A stretch of 64,000 nucleotides of DNA from Methanomicrobiaceae archaeon. Its GTDB lineage: Archaea > Halobacteriota > Methanomicrobia > Methanomicrobiales > Methanomicrobiaceae. Position numbers and translations under genes: made by a program. The notes under the pieces are model-generated. The model worked only from the letters and a program-made list of their open reading frames with translations. It did not search any database and was not told the origin of the DNA. The number at the start of each line of letters is the position of its first letter. The stretch's first letter is position 1. Below, in pieces: positions 16,947 through 26,916 of the stretch. Location of the stretch: positions 56,113 through 120,112 of the forward strand of contig JAFGWE010000024.1 in NCBI GenBank assembly GCA_016937345.1. Reading direction: 5' to 3'.

Positions 16947-19487
16947 ATGATAAGCTTGAAAGTAGACAGTGCCTATCCTGAGGATCAGGGAGGGGGCAGA
17001 GCAAGACTTGATCCGGAAACAATGCTTCATCTCCATCTTTCTCCGGGAGATTTAATATATATAAACGGAAAGAACCGCACTGTTGCCAAGGTATGGCGAA
17101 TGATGGTCAATGACTGGAATCAGGAGAAGATTCGCATTGATAATTATACAAGAATGAATGCCGGCGTAAGCATAGGTGACAGGGTAACAATAACTCCTGT
17201 GGAAAGCGTTATTGCAGCAGATACTGTTATTCTTGCACCACCGGAAGATCTTCCCAAACAGCTTCCGATAAATTATAACAGCGCAATATCAAGGCTGATT
17301 GATTATCCTGTAGTAAAAGATGACAGTGTGCCTGTTGTTGCAGGACTTCCTTTTATGCAGCCGCAGACTGTTGCGTTTAAGGTGGTGCTTATTGAACCTG
17401 AGAATGCTGTTATTATATCACGCGATACGGAAATAGAGTTTTCAGACAAACCTGCCGCAGGCTTTGAAGGATTAAGAATGATATCCTATGAGGATATCGG
17501 AGGCTTAAAAGGAGAGCTTCAGAATGTCAGAGAGACGATTGAACTTCCGATGAGACATCCCGAACTCTTCAGAAAGCTTGGAATTGATCCTCCAAAGGGT
17601 GTTTTGCTATACGGTCCCCCCGGAACTGGAAAGACTCTTATTGCAAAGGCTGTTGCAAATGAGAGCGGGGCGCATTTTATTTCAATTGCAGGTCCTGAAA
17701 TAATTTCTAAATATTATGGTGAGAGTGAGCAGCGTCTTCGGGAGATCTTTGATGAGGCCGAGGAGAATGCTCCTTCAATTGTTTTCATCGACGAACTTGA
17801 TTCAATAGCGCCTAAACGTGAGGATGTCACAGGAGAGGTTGAAAGGAGAGTTGTGGCACAGCTTCTTACAATGATGGATGGTCTGGAAGAGAGAGGTCAG
17901 GTAGTCGTTATTGGTGCGACAAACAGGCTTGATGCGATTGACCAGGCTCTTAGAAGACCCGGAAGATTTGACAGGGAGATTGAGATTGGAGTCCCGGGTG
18001 AGGAGGACAGGCTTGAAATTCTCAGGATACACACCAGAGGGATGCCAATAGAAGGTGAAAACCTGATTCTTGAAAAGAGAAAAGAGTGTGAATCAGTCGA
18101 AGGGGATGCAAAAGAGAAATTTGAAGAAGAATTCAAGATTATTGCTGATGAAGTTCACAAAAAACGTGAAATGATGCTGAATGAATTTTCATCAAAGACA
18201 AATGGCTTTGTAGGTGCAGATTTGGCATCTCTTGCGCGTGAAGCGGCGATGAGAGCTTTGAGAAGATATCTGCCTGATATTGATCTTGAATCTGAAGAGA
18301 TACCTCAGGAAGTCCTTGAATCAATGGAGATAAAAATCAGTGATTTCCGTCATGCATTAAGAGAGATTAGCCCGAGTGCAATGCGTGAGGTATTCCTTGA
18401 GGTCTCTCATGTAAAATGGTCTGATATTGGCGGGCTTACTAATGAGAAAGAAGAAGTTCGTGAGGCGGTGGAATACCCCTTAACACGCCGGGAAAGGTTT
18501 GAAATTCTTGGAATACAGCCTCCGAAGGGTGTTTTGCTATACGGTCCCCCGGGAACGGGAAAGACTCTTATTGCAAAAGCTGTCGCAAACGAGAGCGGCG
18601 CTAATTTCATACCAGTAAGAGGTCCTCAGCTGTTATCAAAGTGGGTTGGTGAGAGTGAGCGTGCAGTCCGTGAAATCTTTAGAAAAGCACGTCAGGTGGC
18701 TCCCTCTATAATATTCTTTGATGAACTTGATGCTCTTGCTCCTGCACGGGGCGGAGGCTCGGAATCAAGAGTTATTGAAAGTGTATTAAATCAGATTCTT
18801 ACCGAATTTGACGGACTGGAAGATCTGACCGGGGTTGTTGTGATGGGTGCAACGAACCGCCCTGATATGATAGATCCGGCATTACTAAGAGCAGGCAGAT
18901 TTGACAGGCTTGTTTTCGTGGGAGAACCTGACAAAAAATCTCGAATGAGAATTCTACAGATCCATTCAAAATATATGCCCATTGAGGGATCTGTTATTGA
19001 TGAGGCAATTGAATTCATAGAAACCTACGATGAGAATGAAATTGAAGAGGCTTTTAACCGTCTTAGCAGGAAGAGAGATTTCTCAATCAACAGAAAGATA
19101 GCTATTGATGAATTGAAATCCTGCTTTATTGATCGCGAGGAGAAAGAATTATCTGTTTTATCGCCAGGACGCAGGAGAAAGATTATTGTAATGCAGCTTC
19201 TTAAAAATGCCCTTTACCTGGAAGATCCAATAAGAGATGAGCTTCTGGTCAATATTTCTGCAAAAACAGCCGGTTATGTTGGATCTGATCTTGAGCTTTT
19301 ATGCCGTGAGGCAGCAATGTTTGCGATGCGTGAAGGTAAAAGATGTGTTTCCGAGATTCACTTTAATAAGGCTCTTGAAAAAGTTCATCCAATGATGAAT
19401 GAACGTTTAAGAGAGCAGTATGCGAGAATTAAGCAGCATTTCAAAGGCGGTCTTCCTGCACAGGTTCAACCTGTTGAATACCAGTAA
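16947..19487 (+). CDS. CDC48/VCP-type AAA+ ATPase with insertions in both AAA modules
   Basis: The ATG at 16947 (AGGT SD about 6 bases upstream) yields 846 residues; the frame also holds a GTG at 16932. An N-terminal double-psi barrel ([18 protein letters not shown]) is followed by two AAA+ modules, with Walker A GPPGTGKT at about 223-230 and 533-540 and Walker B FIDELD and FFDELD. The protein unfolds ubiquitin-free substrates in archaea, acting as a hexamer with the proteasome. Typical archaeal homologues have about 730-810 residues. Here a charged helical insert follows the MPI segment in both modules (about 50 residues in D1, about 90 in D2), before the conserved GFVGADL and GYVGSDL. It may be a specialised paralogue. 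Confidence 0.93.
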   Translation: MISLKVDSAYPEDQGGGRARLDPETMLHLHLSPGDLIYINGKNRTVAKVWRMMVNDWNQEKIRIDNYTRMNAGVSIGDRVTITPVESVIAADTVILAPPEDLPKQLPINYNSAISRLIDYPVVKDDSVPVVAGLPFMQPQTVAFKVVLIEPENAVIISRDTEIEFSDKPAAGFEGLRMISYEDIGGLKGELQNVRETIELPMRHPELFRKLGIDPPKGVLLYGPPGTGKTLIAKAVANESGAHFISIAGPEIISKYYGESEQRLREIFDEAEENAPSIVFIDELDSIAPKREDVTGEVERRVVAQLLTMMDGLEERGQVVVIGATNRLDAIDQALRRPGRFDREIEIGVPGEEDRLEILRIHTRGMPIEGENLILEKRKECESVEGDAKEKFEEEFKIIADEVHKKREMMLNEFSSKTNGFVGADLASLAREAAMRALRRYLPDIDLESEEIPQEVLESMEIKISDFRHALREISPSAMREVFLEVSHVKWSDIGGLTNEKEEVREAVEYPLTRRERFEILGIQPPKGVLLYGPPGTGKTLIAKAVANESGANFIPVRGPQLLSKWVGESERAVREIFRKARQVAPSIIFFDELDALAPARGGGSESRVIESVLNQILTEFDGLEDLTGVVVMGATNRPDMIDPALLRAGRFDRLVFVGEPDKKSRMRILQIHSKYMPIEGSVIDEAIEFIETYDENEIEEAFNRLSRKRDFSINRKIAIDELKSCFIDREEKELSVLSPGRRRKIIVMQLLKNALYLEDPIRDELLVNISAKTAGYVGSDLELLCREAAMFAMREGKRCVSEIHFNKALEKVHPMMNERLREQYARIKQHFKGGLPAQVQPVEYQ
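17589..17668 (+). repeat. Intragenic near-identical repeat, copy 1 (Walker A region of D1)
   Basis: This 80-base segment matches 18519-18598 with six mismatches and an uninterrupted identical run of 26 bases. The offset is 930 bases (310 codons). Synonymous sites are largely identical, which is more than protein conservation requires. This suggests gene conversion between the two AAA modules. Confidence 0.75.
18519..18598 (+). repeat. Intragenic near-identical repeat, copy 2 (Walker A region of D2)
   Basis: This is the partner of the copy at 17589-17668, with 74 of 80 bases identical, covering the P-loop of the second AAA module. Confidence 0.75.
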
Positions 19488-19593
19488 ATAATCATTAATT
19501 TAATAATTTTTAGTTATTTTTATGCTATGATGAGCATAATTATACATATCAGATCTGAATTTTTCTGGCTTGAGTTTCAAAGGAGGGTATATT

Positions 19594-21138
19594 TTGTCGA
19601 ACTGTACGACATTTCTTGATGTAAATAAAAGATTAGGGGATAAGAAAGCACTGCTGTTACCCTCAGAAGACAGATATTATACATATGCGCAAATGCTGGA
19701 ATCTGTATGCCGTCTTGCAAATATGCTTTCCTCTTCAGGAATTTGCAAAGGGGACCGGGTTTGTATATATCTTCCATCAATTCCTGAATATCTGCTTTTT
19801 TATTTTGCAATCTGGAGAATAGGGGCAGTTGCTGTACCTTTGAATAAGGCACTTAGCGAATCTGAAGTTTTTTATATGCTGGAAAATTCCGGTGCTGCAG
19901 GAATAGTGACGGATAAATCCGGAAAAAATATAGTAGAAAATGCATGTTCAGGTAATCTATCAGAAGTCTGTATTTTTGTAACAGGAACGTCTGAGTGGGA
20001 CAAATTAATTTCATCAATGCCTGACTATATCCCGCCTGTAAATTGCAGTTTTGATTCCCTTTGTCAGCTGCAGTACACATCAGGAACGACAGGGAATCAG
20101 AAAGGCGCAATGTTAACTCATGGAAACTGGATGGCGGCACTCGATGCAGAATGCGATCTACTGGAATTATGTTCTGATGATGTATATCTTGGTATATATC
20201 CTATGGCTCATGTAGGTGTTTCCTGGGGGATATCTGCCTTAAAAGCAGGTGCAACCTGGATTATTATGGAAAAATTTGATCTTGATGAGTATATCAGACT
20301 GGTTAAAAATTATAATGCAACAGTGGTTGCCGGAATGCCTCCGGTAATTCACTCTCTTTTAAAAACAGAGACCGGCACTGAAAAAATGTTTGCATCTGTA
20401 AGAGAGATGATTAGTGGAGGAGGTCCTCTTCATCCAAGCGTTTGGGGTGATTTTTTCAGACGTTTCAACGTTCCTGTTGTTAATGCGTATGGACTTTCAG
20501 AAACAATAGTTGTGGGAACAGGTACGTCTATCCGACCCGAGGATTATGCCTATGCAGACGAGTTCAGAAGTGTAGGCCGCCCGGTGGGTTATACTGAGGT
20601 TAAGATTGTTGATACGGCTGACTCTTCAAAGGAAATCGCAGTAACTCAAACAGGCGAGATAGCACTCCGTGGCCCTGCTGTAGCTCAAGGCTACTGGAAT
20701 ATGGTTGAAGAGACAGAAAGAGTATTTTTACCTGACGGGTGGTTTTTAACAGGGGATATCGGCTATCTTGATAAGGATGGGATGCTGGCAATCACTGACA
20801 GGAAAAAAGATATGATTGTAATGTCCGGTTGGAAAATCTATCCGACGGAGGTTGAAAAAGTCCTGATAGAGCACCCTGATGTTGATGATATTGCAATATT
20901 CGGGTGTCCCCATATACACATGGGGGAGATTCCTGTTGCAGCGGTTGTGCCGGCATCAGGGAGAACTCTTGATCTGAAATCCCTTATTGAGTTCGGCAGA
21001 AAAAGACTTGCCAGGTATAAAGTTCCACGAGAGTATATTGTTATAAAGGAGCTTCCACGTGTAAACGGCTGGAAACTTCTGCGGCGTGAACTCCGTGAAA
21101 AATTTTGCAATGAAGAGATAATCTCCAAAAAATCATAG
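19594..21138 (+). CDS. AMP-forming acyl-CoA synthetase/ligase
   Basis: This is an ANL-superfamily adenylating enzyme of 514 residues. The P-loop-like motif YTSGTTGNQKGAMLTH, the NAYGLSE segment, the GWFLTGDIGY hinge region and the C-terminal catalytic lysine motif VNGWKLLRRELR are all visible. It probably activates a fatty or other carboxylic acid to its CoA thioester with ATP. The substrate cannot be read from the sequence. The start is TTG at 19594: a strong SD AGGAGGG lies 6 bases upstream, while the earlier TTG at 19570 precedes that SD. The next gene on the strand is 58 bases downstream. Confidence 0.9.
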   Translation: MSNCTTFLDVNKRLGDKKALLLPSEDRYYTYAQMLESVCRLANMLSSSGICKGDRVCIYLPSIPEYLLFYFAIWRIGAVAVPLNKALSESEVFYMLENSGAAGIVTDKSGKNIVENACSGNLSEVCIFVTGTSEWDKLISSMPDYIPPVNCSFDSLCQLQYTSGTTGNQKGAMLTHGNWMAALDAECDLLELCSDDVYLGIYPMAHVGVSWGISALKAGATWIIMEKFDLDEYIRLVKNYNATVVAGMPPVIHSLLKTETGTEKMFASVREMISGGGPLHPSVWGDFFRRFNVPVVNAYGLSETIVVGTGTSIRPEDYAYADEFRSVGRPVGYTEVKIVDTADSSKEIAVTQTGEIALRGPAVAQGYWNMVEETERVFLPDGWFLTGDIGYLDKDGMLAITDRKKDMIVMSGWKIYPTEVEKVLIEHPDVDDIAIFGCPHIHMGEIPVAAVVPASGRTLDLKSLIEFGRKRLARYKVPREYIVIKELPRVNGWKLLRRELREKFCNEEIISKKS

Positions 21139-21196
21139 AATTAAATTTTTTCCGGATATATTTTTTATCCTTAAAAACTTACATAAAATATAAGTT

Positions 21197-21811
21197 ATGA
21201 CCCCTGATATTGAGCAGATATCTTCTTTTAAGTCAGATAAGAGATCTACGGGTATTTCAGGCCTTGATTTTCAGCTTGGAGGAGGTATACCAAAAGGAAA
21301 ATCCATGATTGTATTTGGCGATGCACTTTCAGGATCAGATCTTTTTGCGGAACAGTTCTGGCTTGCTGACAAGTCAGGGGAAAGTGCATACCTTATATTA
21401 GATAATATTGCAAAAGACGGGATGACAGAAGCGGAAAATCTCAGTATTTCTGAATTAACTGCTACGATGAAAGGGGAATGGGTTGTAGTTGACTCTCTCT
21501 CTACAGTTATTCTGAAGTTTGGGATTGATGGTGCAGTTGATCTTTTAACAAAGGGAACTGAAAAAATCAAACAAAACGGCGGCAATATTTTGTTTATAGT
21601 GTACAAGGGAGTTCATTCCCCTGCAGAGGTGGCCCGAATTACCCGTTATGCTGACATTTTCATAACACTTTCTGAGAATCTCCATGGGAATGAAATAGAG
21701 AGAAGTCTTACTTTAAATAAAATCTCAGGCAGTGATATACCAAAAAGGGCATATCCCTACAATATTATGTCTTTTGGGATTGAACTTTCAACAACCGGAA
21801 GGGTTGTCTGA
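21197..21811 (+). CDS. RecA/KaiC-like protein with degenerate P-loop
   Basis: This 204-residue protein has the KaiC/RadA-like entry RSTGISGLDFQLGGGIPKGKS. The Walker A position reads GDALSGSD (41-48): the essential Lys is Ser and the following Ser/Thr is Asp. The Walker B-like strand EWVVVDSLST is kept. Nucleotide hydrolysis is therefore unlikely, and it may be a regulatory pseudo-ATPase, as in some archaeal KaiC-like signalling proteins. The start is ATG at 21197. It is near the acyl-CoA ligase on the same strand, but a functional link is speculative. Confidence 0.8.
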   Translation: MTPDIEQISSFKSDKRSTGISGLDFQLGGGIPKGKSMIVFGDALSGSDLFAEQFWLADKSGESAYLILDNIAKDGMTEAENLSISELTATMKGEWVVVDSLSTVILKFGIDGAVDLLTKGTEKIKQNGGNILFIVYKGVHSPAEVARITRYADIFITLSENLHGNEIERSLTLNKISGSDIPKRAYPYNIMSFGIELSTTGRVV

Positions 21812-21839
21812 GATTAAATACCAATGTTATTATATTTTC

Positions 21840-22829
21840 TTAAAAAGGGATTTTATTTTTTAGCAACATAGCATGCTTCTCTATAAGGTGCCATGACATT
21901 ACTGCTATAGGGACTGTGAATGCATATGACAGGATTATCAAAAGAGGAATTCCCAGATCAGGCATTAGGTGTATTATTGTTTGTTGAATCGGATATCCGT
22001 AGATAAACATGCCAAAAGAGAAATCTCCGTATTTTCCAAACTTGTGAATAATCCCGGATGGAATCTGTGCAATATAAAGGACAGTGTAAGGTACTGCAAT
22101 AAATGCAAAGAGGAACATTAGCTGTGAATTATAAAAAATAATAACAGGTATCCATAAAATTGCAGTTATCCATAATTTATACTCCATTTTCTCCCTGTTT
22201 AGGTAGATATATGAGCCAATCATAAAATATAATGCAAAACGGATCTTGTTTAATGCGGGATTTTCATACCATAATGCCCATAAAAGAGCTGTAGAAAATA
22301 TAAGTGGAAGCATTGATTTCTTCCTTAAAAGAATCCCTGCCATTCCAAGGGATGCAATAATCAGATAAAGCATAAATTCAAATGGGATTGTCCACAAGGG
22401 TGCATTTACATAATTTACAGGGTTTGTGGTAAAAAGACCCAGTGCCTCACCATTTGTATAAAAAGGTACTGCAGTCCATGTTGAGATATCCAAAAGATTT
22501 GTGAAGTATTCATGAATGTTTAGATCTGTTGCAATAGGGCCGATAATTAATATAACAAAGATTATTGATGCGATCATTCCGGGAATTATTCTAAAAGCTC
22601 TTTTCCAGAAAAATTTTTTTACATCAGGTTTTCTTTCCCAGCTTTGGGTAATTAAATAACCGCTGATAACAAGGAGTGTTGCAAGACCACATTGTCCTAT
22701 GAGGAGATGCCAGTCAAAGACAAAGACGTTGGAATATCCAAGATAAAGGGCAAAACAATGGGAAAAAATTATCAGCGATGCAGCAAAAAATCTCAGAAAA
22801 TCAAAGTTATTTGTAAATCTTTCTTCCAT
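21840..22829 (-). CDS. Acyltransferase 3 family membrane protein
   Basis: This 329-residue protein has about ten transmembrane helices. The N-terminus (NNFDFLRFFAASLIIFSHCFALY) carries the conserved Arg and the catalytic-type His of acyltransferase-3 (OafA/NodX) proteins, and the WTIPFEFMLYL segment is also typical. Members O-acylate cell-surface glycans or lipids, using acyl groups supplied from the cytoplasm. In this archaeon the acceptor could be an S-layer or glycolipid sugar. The start is ATG at 22829. It converges with the KaiC-like gene. Confidence 0.88.
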   Translation of the reverse strand: MEERFTNNFDFLRFFAASLIIFSHCFALYLGYSNVFVFDWHLLIGQCGLATLLVISGYLITQSWERKPDVKKFFWKRAFRIIPGMIASIIFVILIIGPIATDLNIHEYFTNLLDISTWTAVPFYTNGEALGLFTTNPVNYVNAPLWTIPFEFMLYLIIASLGMAGILLRKKSMLPLIFSTALLWALWYENPALNKIRFALYFMIGSYIYLNREKMEYKLWITAILWIPVIIFYNSQLMFLFAFIAVPYTVLYIAQIPSGIIHKFGKYGDFSFGMFIYGYPIQQTIIHLMPDLGIPLLIILSYAFTVPIAVMSWHLIEKHAMLLKNKIPF

Positions 22830-22861
22830 GCAAAAAAACCTAAGCTTAATTTAATGATATT

Positions 22862-23758
22862 TTATAGATTTAAACGAACTTCTTCTGTAGCCAGAACCAT
22901 ATTTTTAAGTTTTCCAAATGCAACCTCGCGTGAATGCATGCGAAGACCACAGTCAGGATCTACCAGAAGGTTTTCTGCCCCGAATATCTCTACACCTTTC
23001 TCAACTCTTGTTTTGATAGTTTCAATGGAATCTATGCCGGAGAATGTGGAATCAACTGCGCCAAAACCTATCTGTTTTCCATTAAGCTCCTTTTTTGATA
23101 TAATCTCCAGATTCTCGGGGTTGCAGGAAAATTCAAAATCCAGTATGTCTACAGGCATTTTAATAAGATTGTCTATGACACCTTCAATGTCACCGCATAC
23201 ATGCATACATGTGGGGACTCTTAAAACGGCAGTAATTGCACTTATTGCCTGATATGCAGTGTTCATATCAGCAACACCTGTTGAAAGGATTGGTTCGTCA
23301 ATCTGAAATATTGCAATTCCCAGTGATTCCAGTCTTAAAGCCTCAGCTGCTATCACTTGCGCCATGTCAAGAATTAACTCATCCCTGTTTCTGTAAACTG
23401 GTGTATCAATTCTTAAGGCATGGGAGATGGTTGAAGGTCCGGCAAGCATTGCCTTGACCTTCGGGTGTTTTGATATGGCATACCTGGTATCATCAGCAGT
23501 CATTGGCTTTTGAGTAGGTTTTATTATGCCTGTGACCTTCTGATCCCGTATCCCGGGCATCTGGGAAGTCAGGGATGTTATCATATCTCCTCTTATCTGT
23601 CCTGATGATATGATGTCTATTCCAACCTCAATCTGATCAGCAACTGCTGTTTCCAGTGCCTTTGAATGTGGACTGATCAGTGACTTTAAGCCTTTTGATT
23701 TGACTGCAGGGTAACTTCCGACGACTGTTGTCGGAAGAATCTTTTTTGTCAGTTTCAT
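22862..23758 (-). CDS. metE: Core-MetE methionine synthase (methyl-corrinoid dependent)
   Basis: This 298-residue protein corresponds only to the C-terminal catalytic barrel of cobalamin-independent MetE and lacks the folate-binding N-terminal half. Zinc ligands are visible: H176 and C178 in MHVCGD, E199 in DFEFSC and C260 in DPDCGLR. The N-terminal TTVVGSYPA motif is typical. Methanogen core-MetE enzymes transfer the methyl group from a methyl-corrinoid protein or methylcobalamin to homocysteine. The ATG at 23758 overlaps the aspS stop (ATGA), so expression is coupled to aspS. Confidence 0.9.
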   Translation of the reverse strand: MKLTKKILPTTVVGSYPAVKSKGLKSLISPHSKALETAVADQIEVGIDIISSGQIRGDMITSLTSQMPGIRDQKVTGIIKPTQKPMTADDTRYAISKHPKVKAMLAGPSTISHALRIDTPVYRNRDELILDMAQVIAAEALRLESLGIAIFQIDEPILSTGVADMNTAYQAISAITAVLRVPTCMHVCGDIEGVIDNLIKMPVDILDFEFSCNPENLEIISKKELNGKQIGFGAVDSTFSGIDSIETIKTRVEKGVEIFGAENLLVDPDCGLRMHSREVAFGKLKNMVLATEEVRLNL

Positions 23759-25044
23759 GGTGTAACTCTGTGCCTGTCACGCGGGAATAATACTGCCTCT
23801 CTGATGTTTGGAAGATCAAGCATCGTCATTATAAGACGCTCCATACCAACACCCCATCCTGCATGCGGCGGCATTCCATATTTGAATGGCTTCAAATAAA
23901 ATTCGAATCCTTCAGGAGACATGCCTTTTTGTAATATCTGTTCGACCAGAAGATCATGCTGGTGAATACGCTGTGCACCGCTTGAAAGCTCCATTCTGGG
24001 ATGCATCATATCAAAAGCCTTACAGATCTCAGGTTCGTTTTCGTAAGGCATTGCATAGTATGGTTTTATTGAGGTAGGCCAGTCTGTGATGAAGTAATGC
24101 TCTCCCATTTCCTCACCTATTGCACGCTCTGCAGATGTAGAAAGATCATCGCCATATGCAATGTCTTCTTCAATTGAGACTGCTGCGATATCTATTGCCT
24201 CTGCATAGGTTAGTTTTGGAAAACCTTTCTTCGGGACACTGAAGTCTACTCCAAGAGTTTCTATGGCATCACTGCATGTTTTGTCCACATTCTCATATGC
24301 TGCAATAATTACATTTTCCAAAAGATCCATAACATCGTTATGATCAGCAAAAGAGACCTCTACGTCAATTGAGGTTGCCTCGTTTAAATGTCTTGTAGTG
24401 TTATGTTCTTCAGCTCTGAAAATCGGGCCAATTTCATACACTTTCTCAAAACCAGCCGCCATCATCATCTGTTTGTAAAGCTGCGGACTCTGGTTCAAAA
24501 ATGCTTCTTTTTCAAAGTATGCAATAGGAAAAAGCTCTGTTCCTCCCTCAGTTGCTGCTGCAACAATCTTTGAAGTCGTGATATTTATAAATCCTTCATT
24601 ATAGAAGTAATCATTTATTGCATGTGTAGCCGCATTTCTTATCTGAAATATTGCTGCAACCTTTGGTCTTCTGGCGTCAAGATAACGGTTGTCAAGTCTT
24701 GTATCAACTTCTGCAAGTACCTTATCAGAAACATCTAGTGGTAACGGTGTTTCGGCTTTGCTTATTATCTCAAAAGATTCCGGTATTATTTCGCGTCCGC
24801 CGGGTGCTTTGTCTGATTCTTTGACAACACCCTTTATTCTGACAACAGACTCTCGTGAAACTTCTTTTGCAGCTATTAAAACAGCCTCCGGAGCCTTCTT
24901 TTTGATGACAGCAGCCTGTAAAAATCCGGTTCTGTCTCTTAGAATATAAAAAGCAAGTCCTCCGAGGTCTCTTATTTCATGAACCCATCCTATGACTTCT
25001 GCAGTCTCTAATTCCGGTGTAACATCCTTCAGTGGTATTCTCAT
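23755..25044 (-). CDS. aspS: Aspartyl-tRNA synthetase (probably non-discriminating, archaeal type)
   Basis: I chose ATG 25044, which gives 429 residues as usual for archaeal AspRS; the frame continues upstream another 30 codons without family similarity. The OB-fold anticodon domain is residues 1 to about 100, followed by the class II catalytic domain with [12 protein letters not shown], and the C-terminal [12 protein letters not shown] motif 3. In the OB fold the residue after GWV is His ([11 protein letters not shown]). The position associated with discrimination in the KAETPLPL loop is Pro. In studied archaeal enzymes this His/Pro pair goes with a non-discriminating enzyme that also charges tRNA(Asn) for GatCAB. 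That conclusion is an inference. Confidence 0.94.
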   Translation of the reverse strand: MRIPLKDVTPELETAEVIGWVHEIRDLGGLAFYILRDRTGFLQAAVIKKKAPEAVLIAAKEVSRESVVRIKGVVKESDKAPGGREIIPESFEIISKAETPLPLDVSDKVLAEVDTRLDNRYLDARRPKVAAIFQIRNAATHAINDYFYNEGFINITTSKIVAAATEGGTELFPIAYFEKEAFLNQSPQLYKQMMMAAGFEKVYEIGPIFRAEEHNTTRHLNEATSIDVEVSFADHNDVMDLLENVIIAAYENVDKTCSDAIETLGVDFSVPKKGFPKLTYAEAIDIAAVSIEEDIAYGDDLSTSAERAIGEEMGEHYFITDWPTSIKPYYAMPYENEPEICKAFDMMHPRMELSSGAQRIHQHDLLVEQILQKGMSPEGFEFYLKPFKYGMPPHAGWGVGMERLIMTMLDLPNIREAVLFPRDRHRVTP

Positions 25045-25183
25045 ATAATATCTGCAATAATGTGTGTCTTTAACCATTATTTTTGTTTTGTAAGTGTTTT
25101 TTAAAAGTGGTAAAAAAAACCTAATGAAAGTCAATAGTTGTACAGATAATTTATTAAGTCAACTTCATGTAAGTAATATATTT

Positions 25184-25636
25184 ATGTTCAAAAAAATTCT
25201 TGTTGCACTTGACGGGTCATTAATATCTGAAAAGGCATTATATGTTGCAATACACGAAGCTAAAATAAGAAATGCCGAGCTTCATGCAGTATATGTTGTT
25301 CAGCATGTTTTTACGCATCAGATGCTGCTTGACCCGTCTACAGATGCTTCTGACAGCAGTCCTGAGTTAATGAATGAAATTCTCACAAAGGAAGCTGATA
25401 GAATTTTGACACATGCAAAAGAGGTATCGGGTGACGAGGGAACAGATATTATTCTTCATACCTGTTTTGGAGATCCAAGGGAAGAAATAATCTTATTGTC
25501 GGATGAGATCGGTGCTGATATAATAATACTGGGTACAACGGGCAAGACCAATCTTGAAAGACTACTTTTGGGAAGTGTAAGCTCGGCAGTTGTCATGAAC
25601 AGCAAAATTACAACACTTCTCATAAAGGAGAAATAA
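25184..25636 (+). CDS. Universal stress protein (UspA family)
   Basis: The ATG at 25184 begins the typical MFKKILVALDGS strand and gives 150 residues; the frame continues upstream without similarity. An ATP-binding motif of the MJ0577 type is visible: ILGTTGKTNLERLLLGSVS (G-x2-G-x9-G-S). The protein is likely a dimeric ATP-binding stress or signalling protein in the cytoplasm. It diverges from aspS, so the 139 bases between 25044 and 25184 should hold both promoters. Confidence 0.92.
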   Translation: MFKKILVALDGSLISEKALYVAIHEAKIRNAELHAVYVVQHVFTHQMLLDPSTDASDSSPELMNEILTKEADRILTHAKEVSGDEGTDIILHTCFGDPREEIILLSDEIGADIIILGTTGKTNLERLLLGSVSSAVVMNSKITTLLIKEK

Positions 25637-25677
25637 AAACATTAAAACTTTTTAAAAATGATAATATATCATAAAAT

Positions 25678-26916
25678 ATGTCATCTTATCCTTTAAGGAG
25701 AACATTTCTTCTGATAATTTCTGTGGCTCTCATCTTTTCATTTACAGTACCGGTACTTGCTGATGATGATCTTGAATTATGGGGGTATATACAACCGGAA
25801 GGTAATCTTGCACCCGGAGAGGATGTTGTTTGTCATTATACCGTCCAATATAATTTTGATTCTAATGCTGAATCCATTGAATTTTATACGGATTTGAGAG
25901 ATCCTGTCTGGTTCTTTTCATCGATAATTGATGGCGCTAAGCAGGAGTTGCCAAAAAGAAATGGAAGATATGAGACAATAACTGGTTTTGAGCTTTATTA
26001 TCCTCGGACCTATCAGACACTTATTGAATTGAAATTAAACGGCACTGTCCCTTCTGTTGTTACTACAGGAAACTATAGTATTTTTACTGTCACACAATAT
26101 GACGGAGGGGGCAGTGTCATTTCCTCAGAGAATGTGGAAAGAATCTTTTTAAATCCTTCTGAACTTGGAGAGATTCAGAATTCAATGGAGATTAAACTTT
26201 CAAATCTGCGATCAGAAATAGATAGCCTGTATCTGCAGGGTGTGGATATTACATCTGCAGAAGAGAAATATTCAGATGCCGCTGATGCAATATCAACAGC
26301 GAAGTATTCAAATCCTTCTGTTCAGAGCAGTCTGTTGTCATCTGCCGATTCATATATAGAGGAGTCAAAATACCTTTTAGATTTATCATGGGCGACGCAT
26401 TCAATTAGTCTGGCAGAAAAAAAGATCAATTCTGTAGATTCAATGGTTTTATATTTTGAATCATCAAAAGGGTTATCCGGAGATTCTCGGGTATGGGTTA
26501 TAAAATCATACAATGATAATGCAAAGACACTTCTTGTGCTTGCAGGAGATAAATTCCAAAATTCTGATACTATAATGGCAAGGAATTATGCAGGTCAGGC
26601 TGAAGATAAGGCGGGTTTAGCATATCAGTATGCAGTTGAACTGAATGGTCAGCTAAATCTTGATGCTCCGGTAAAGAGCGAAATCTGGAATACTCCTACA
26701 GAGACTGCAACGTCTTCTCAATATTCTTCTCAGACAATTTCATCAAATATCGGACAAAATAGTCTGGATGTCGGTAATATAGATGATCTGGACTCACTTT
26801 TGCATTCTGACGTGGATATTGATAGTTTTATAAAAATTGTTGGCAAGATATCTGATCTTTTACTGGCTGCATTTGATTTCTTAAATAACCTAATTTTAAT
26901 GGCTTCTGATAACTGA
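25678..26916 (+). CDS. Secreted/membrane-associated protein with coiled coil, unknown function
   Basis: This 412-residue protein has a clear signal peptide (basic LRRTF, a hydrophobic core, and VPVLADDD cleavage). The next 145 residues are beta-rich and resemble an exported immunoglobulin-like domain. A helical region follows from about residue 160 to 320, with repeated Ala/Ser/Leu heptads. A Ser/Thr-rich linker and a hydrophobic C-terminal segment (ISDLLLAAFDFLNNLILMA) come last. It may be a cell-surface protein that anchors by its C-terminus. No family is recognised. Its last 21 bases overlap the convergent CofD-like gene. Confidence 0.7.
   Translation: MSSYPLRRTFLLIISVALIFSFTVPVLADDDLELWGYIQPEGNLAPGEDVVCHYTVQYNFDSNAESIEFYTDLRDPVWFFSSIIDGAKQELPKRNGRYETITGFELYYPRTYQTLIELKLNGTVPSVVTTGNYSIFTVTQYDGGGSVISSENVERIFLNPSELGEIQNSMEIKLSNLRSEIDSLYLQGVDITSAEEKYSDAADAISTAKYSNPSVQSSLLSSADSYIEESKYLLDLSWATHSISLAEKKINSVDSMVLYFESSKGLSGDSRVWVIKSYNDNAKTLLVLAGDKFQNSDTIMARNYAGQAEDKAGLAYQYAVELNGQLNLDAPVKSEIWNTPTETATSSQYSSQTISSNIGQNSLDVGNIDDLDSLLHSDVDIDSFIKIVGKISDLLLAAFDFLNNLILMASDN

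Noticed and set aside
25045..25134. N-terminal extension of aspS by 30 codons
   Set aside because: The extension has no similarity to AspRS, whose family N-terminus begins at the ATG at 25044.
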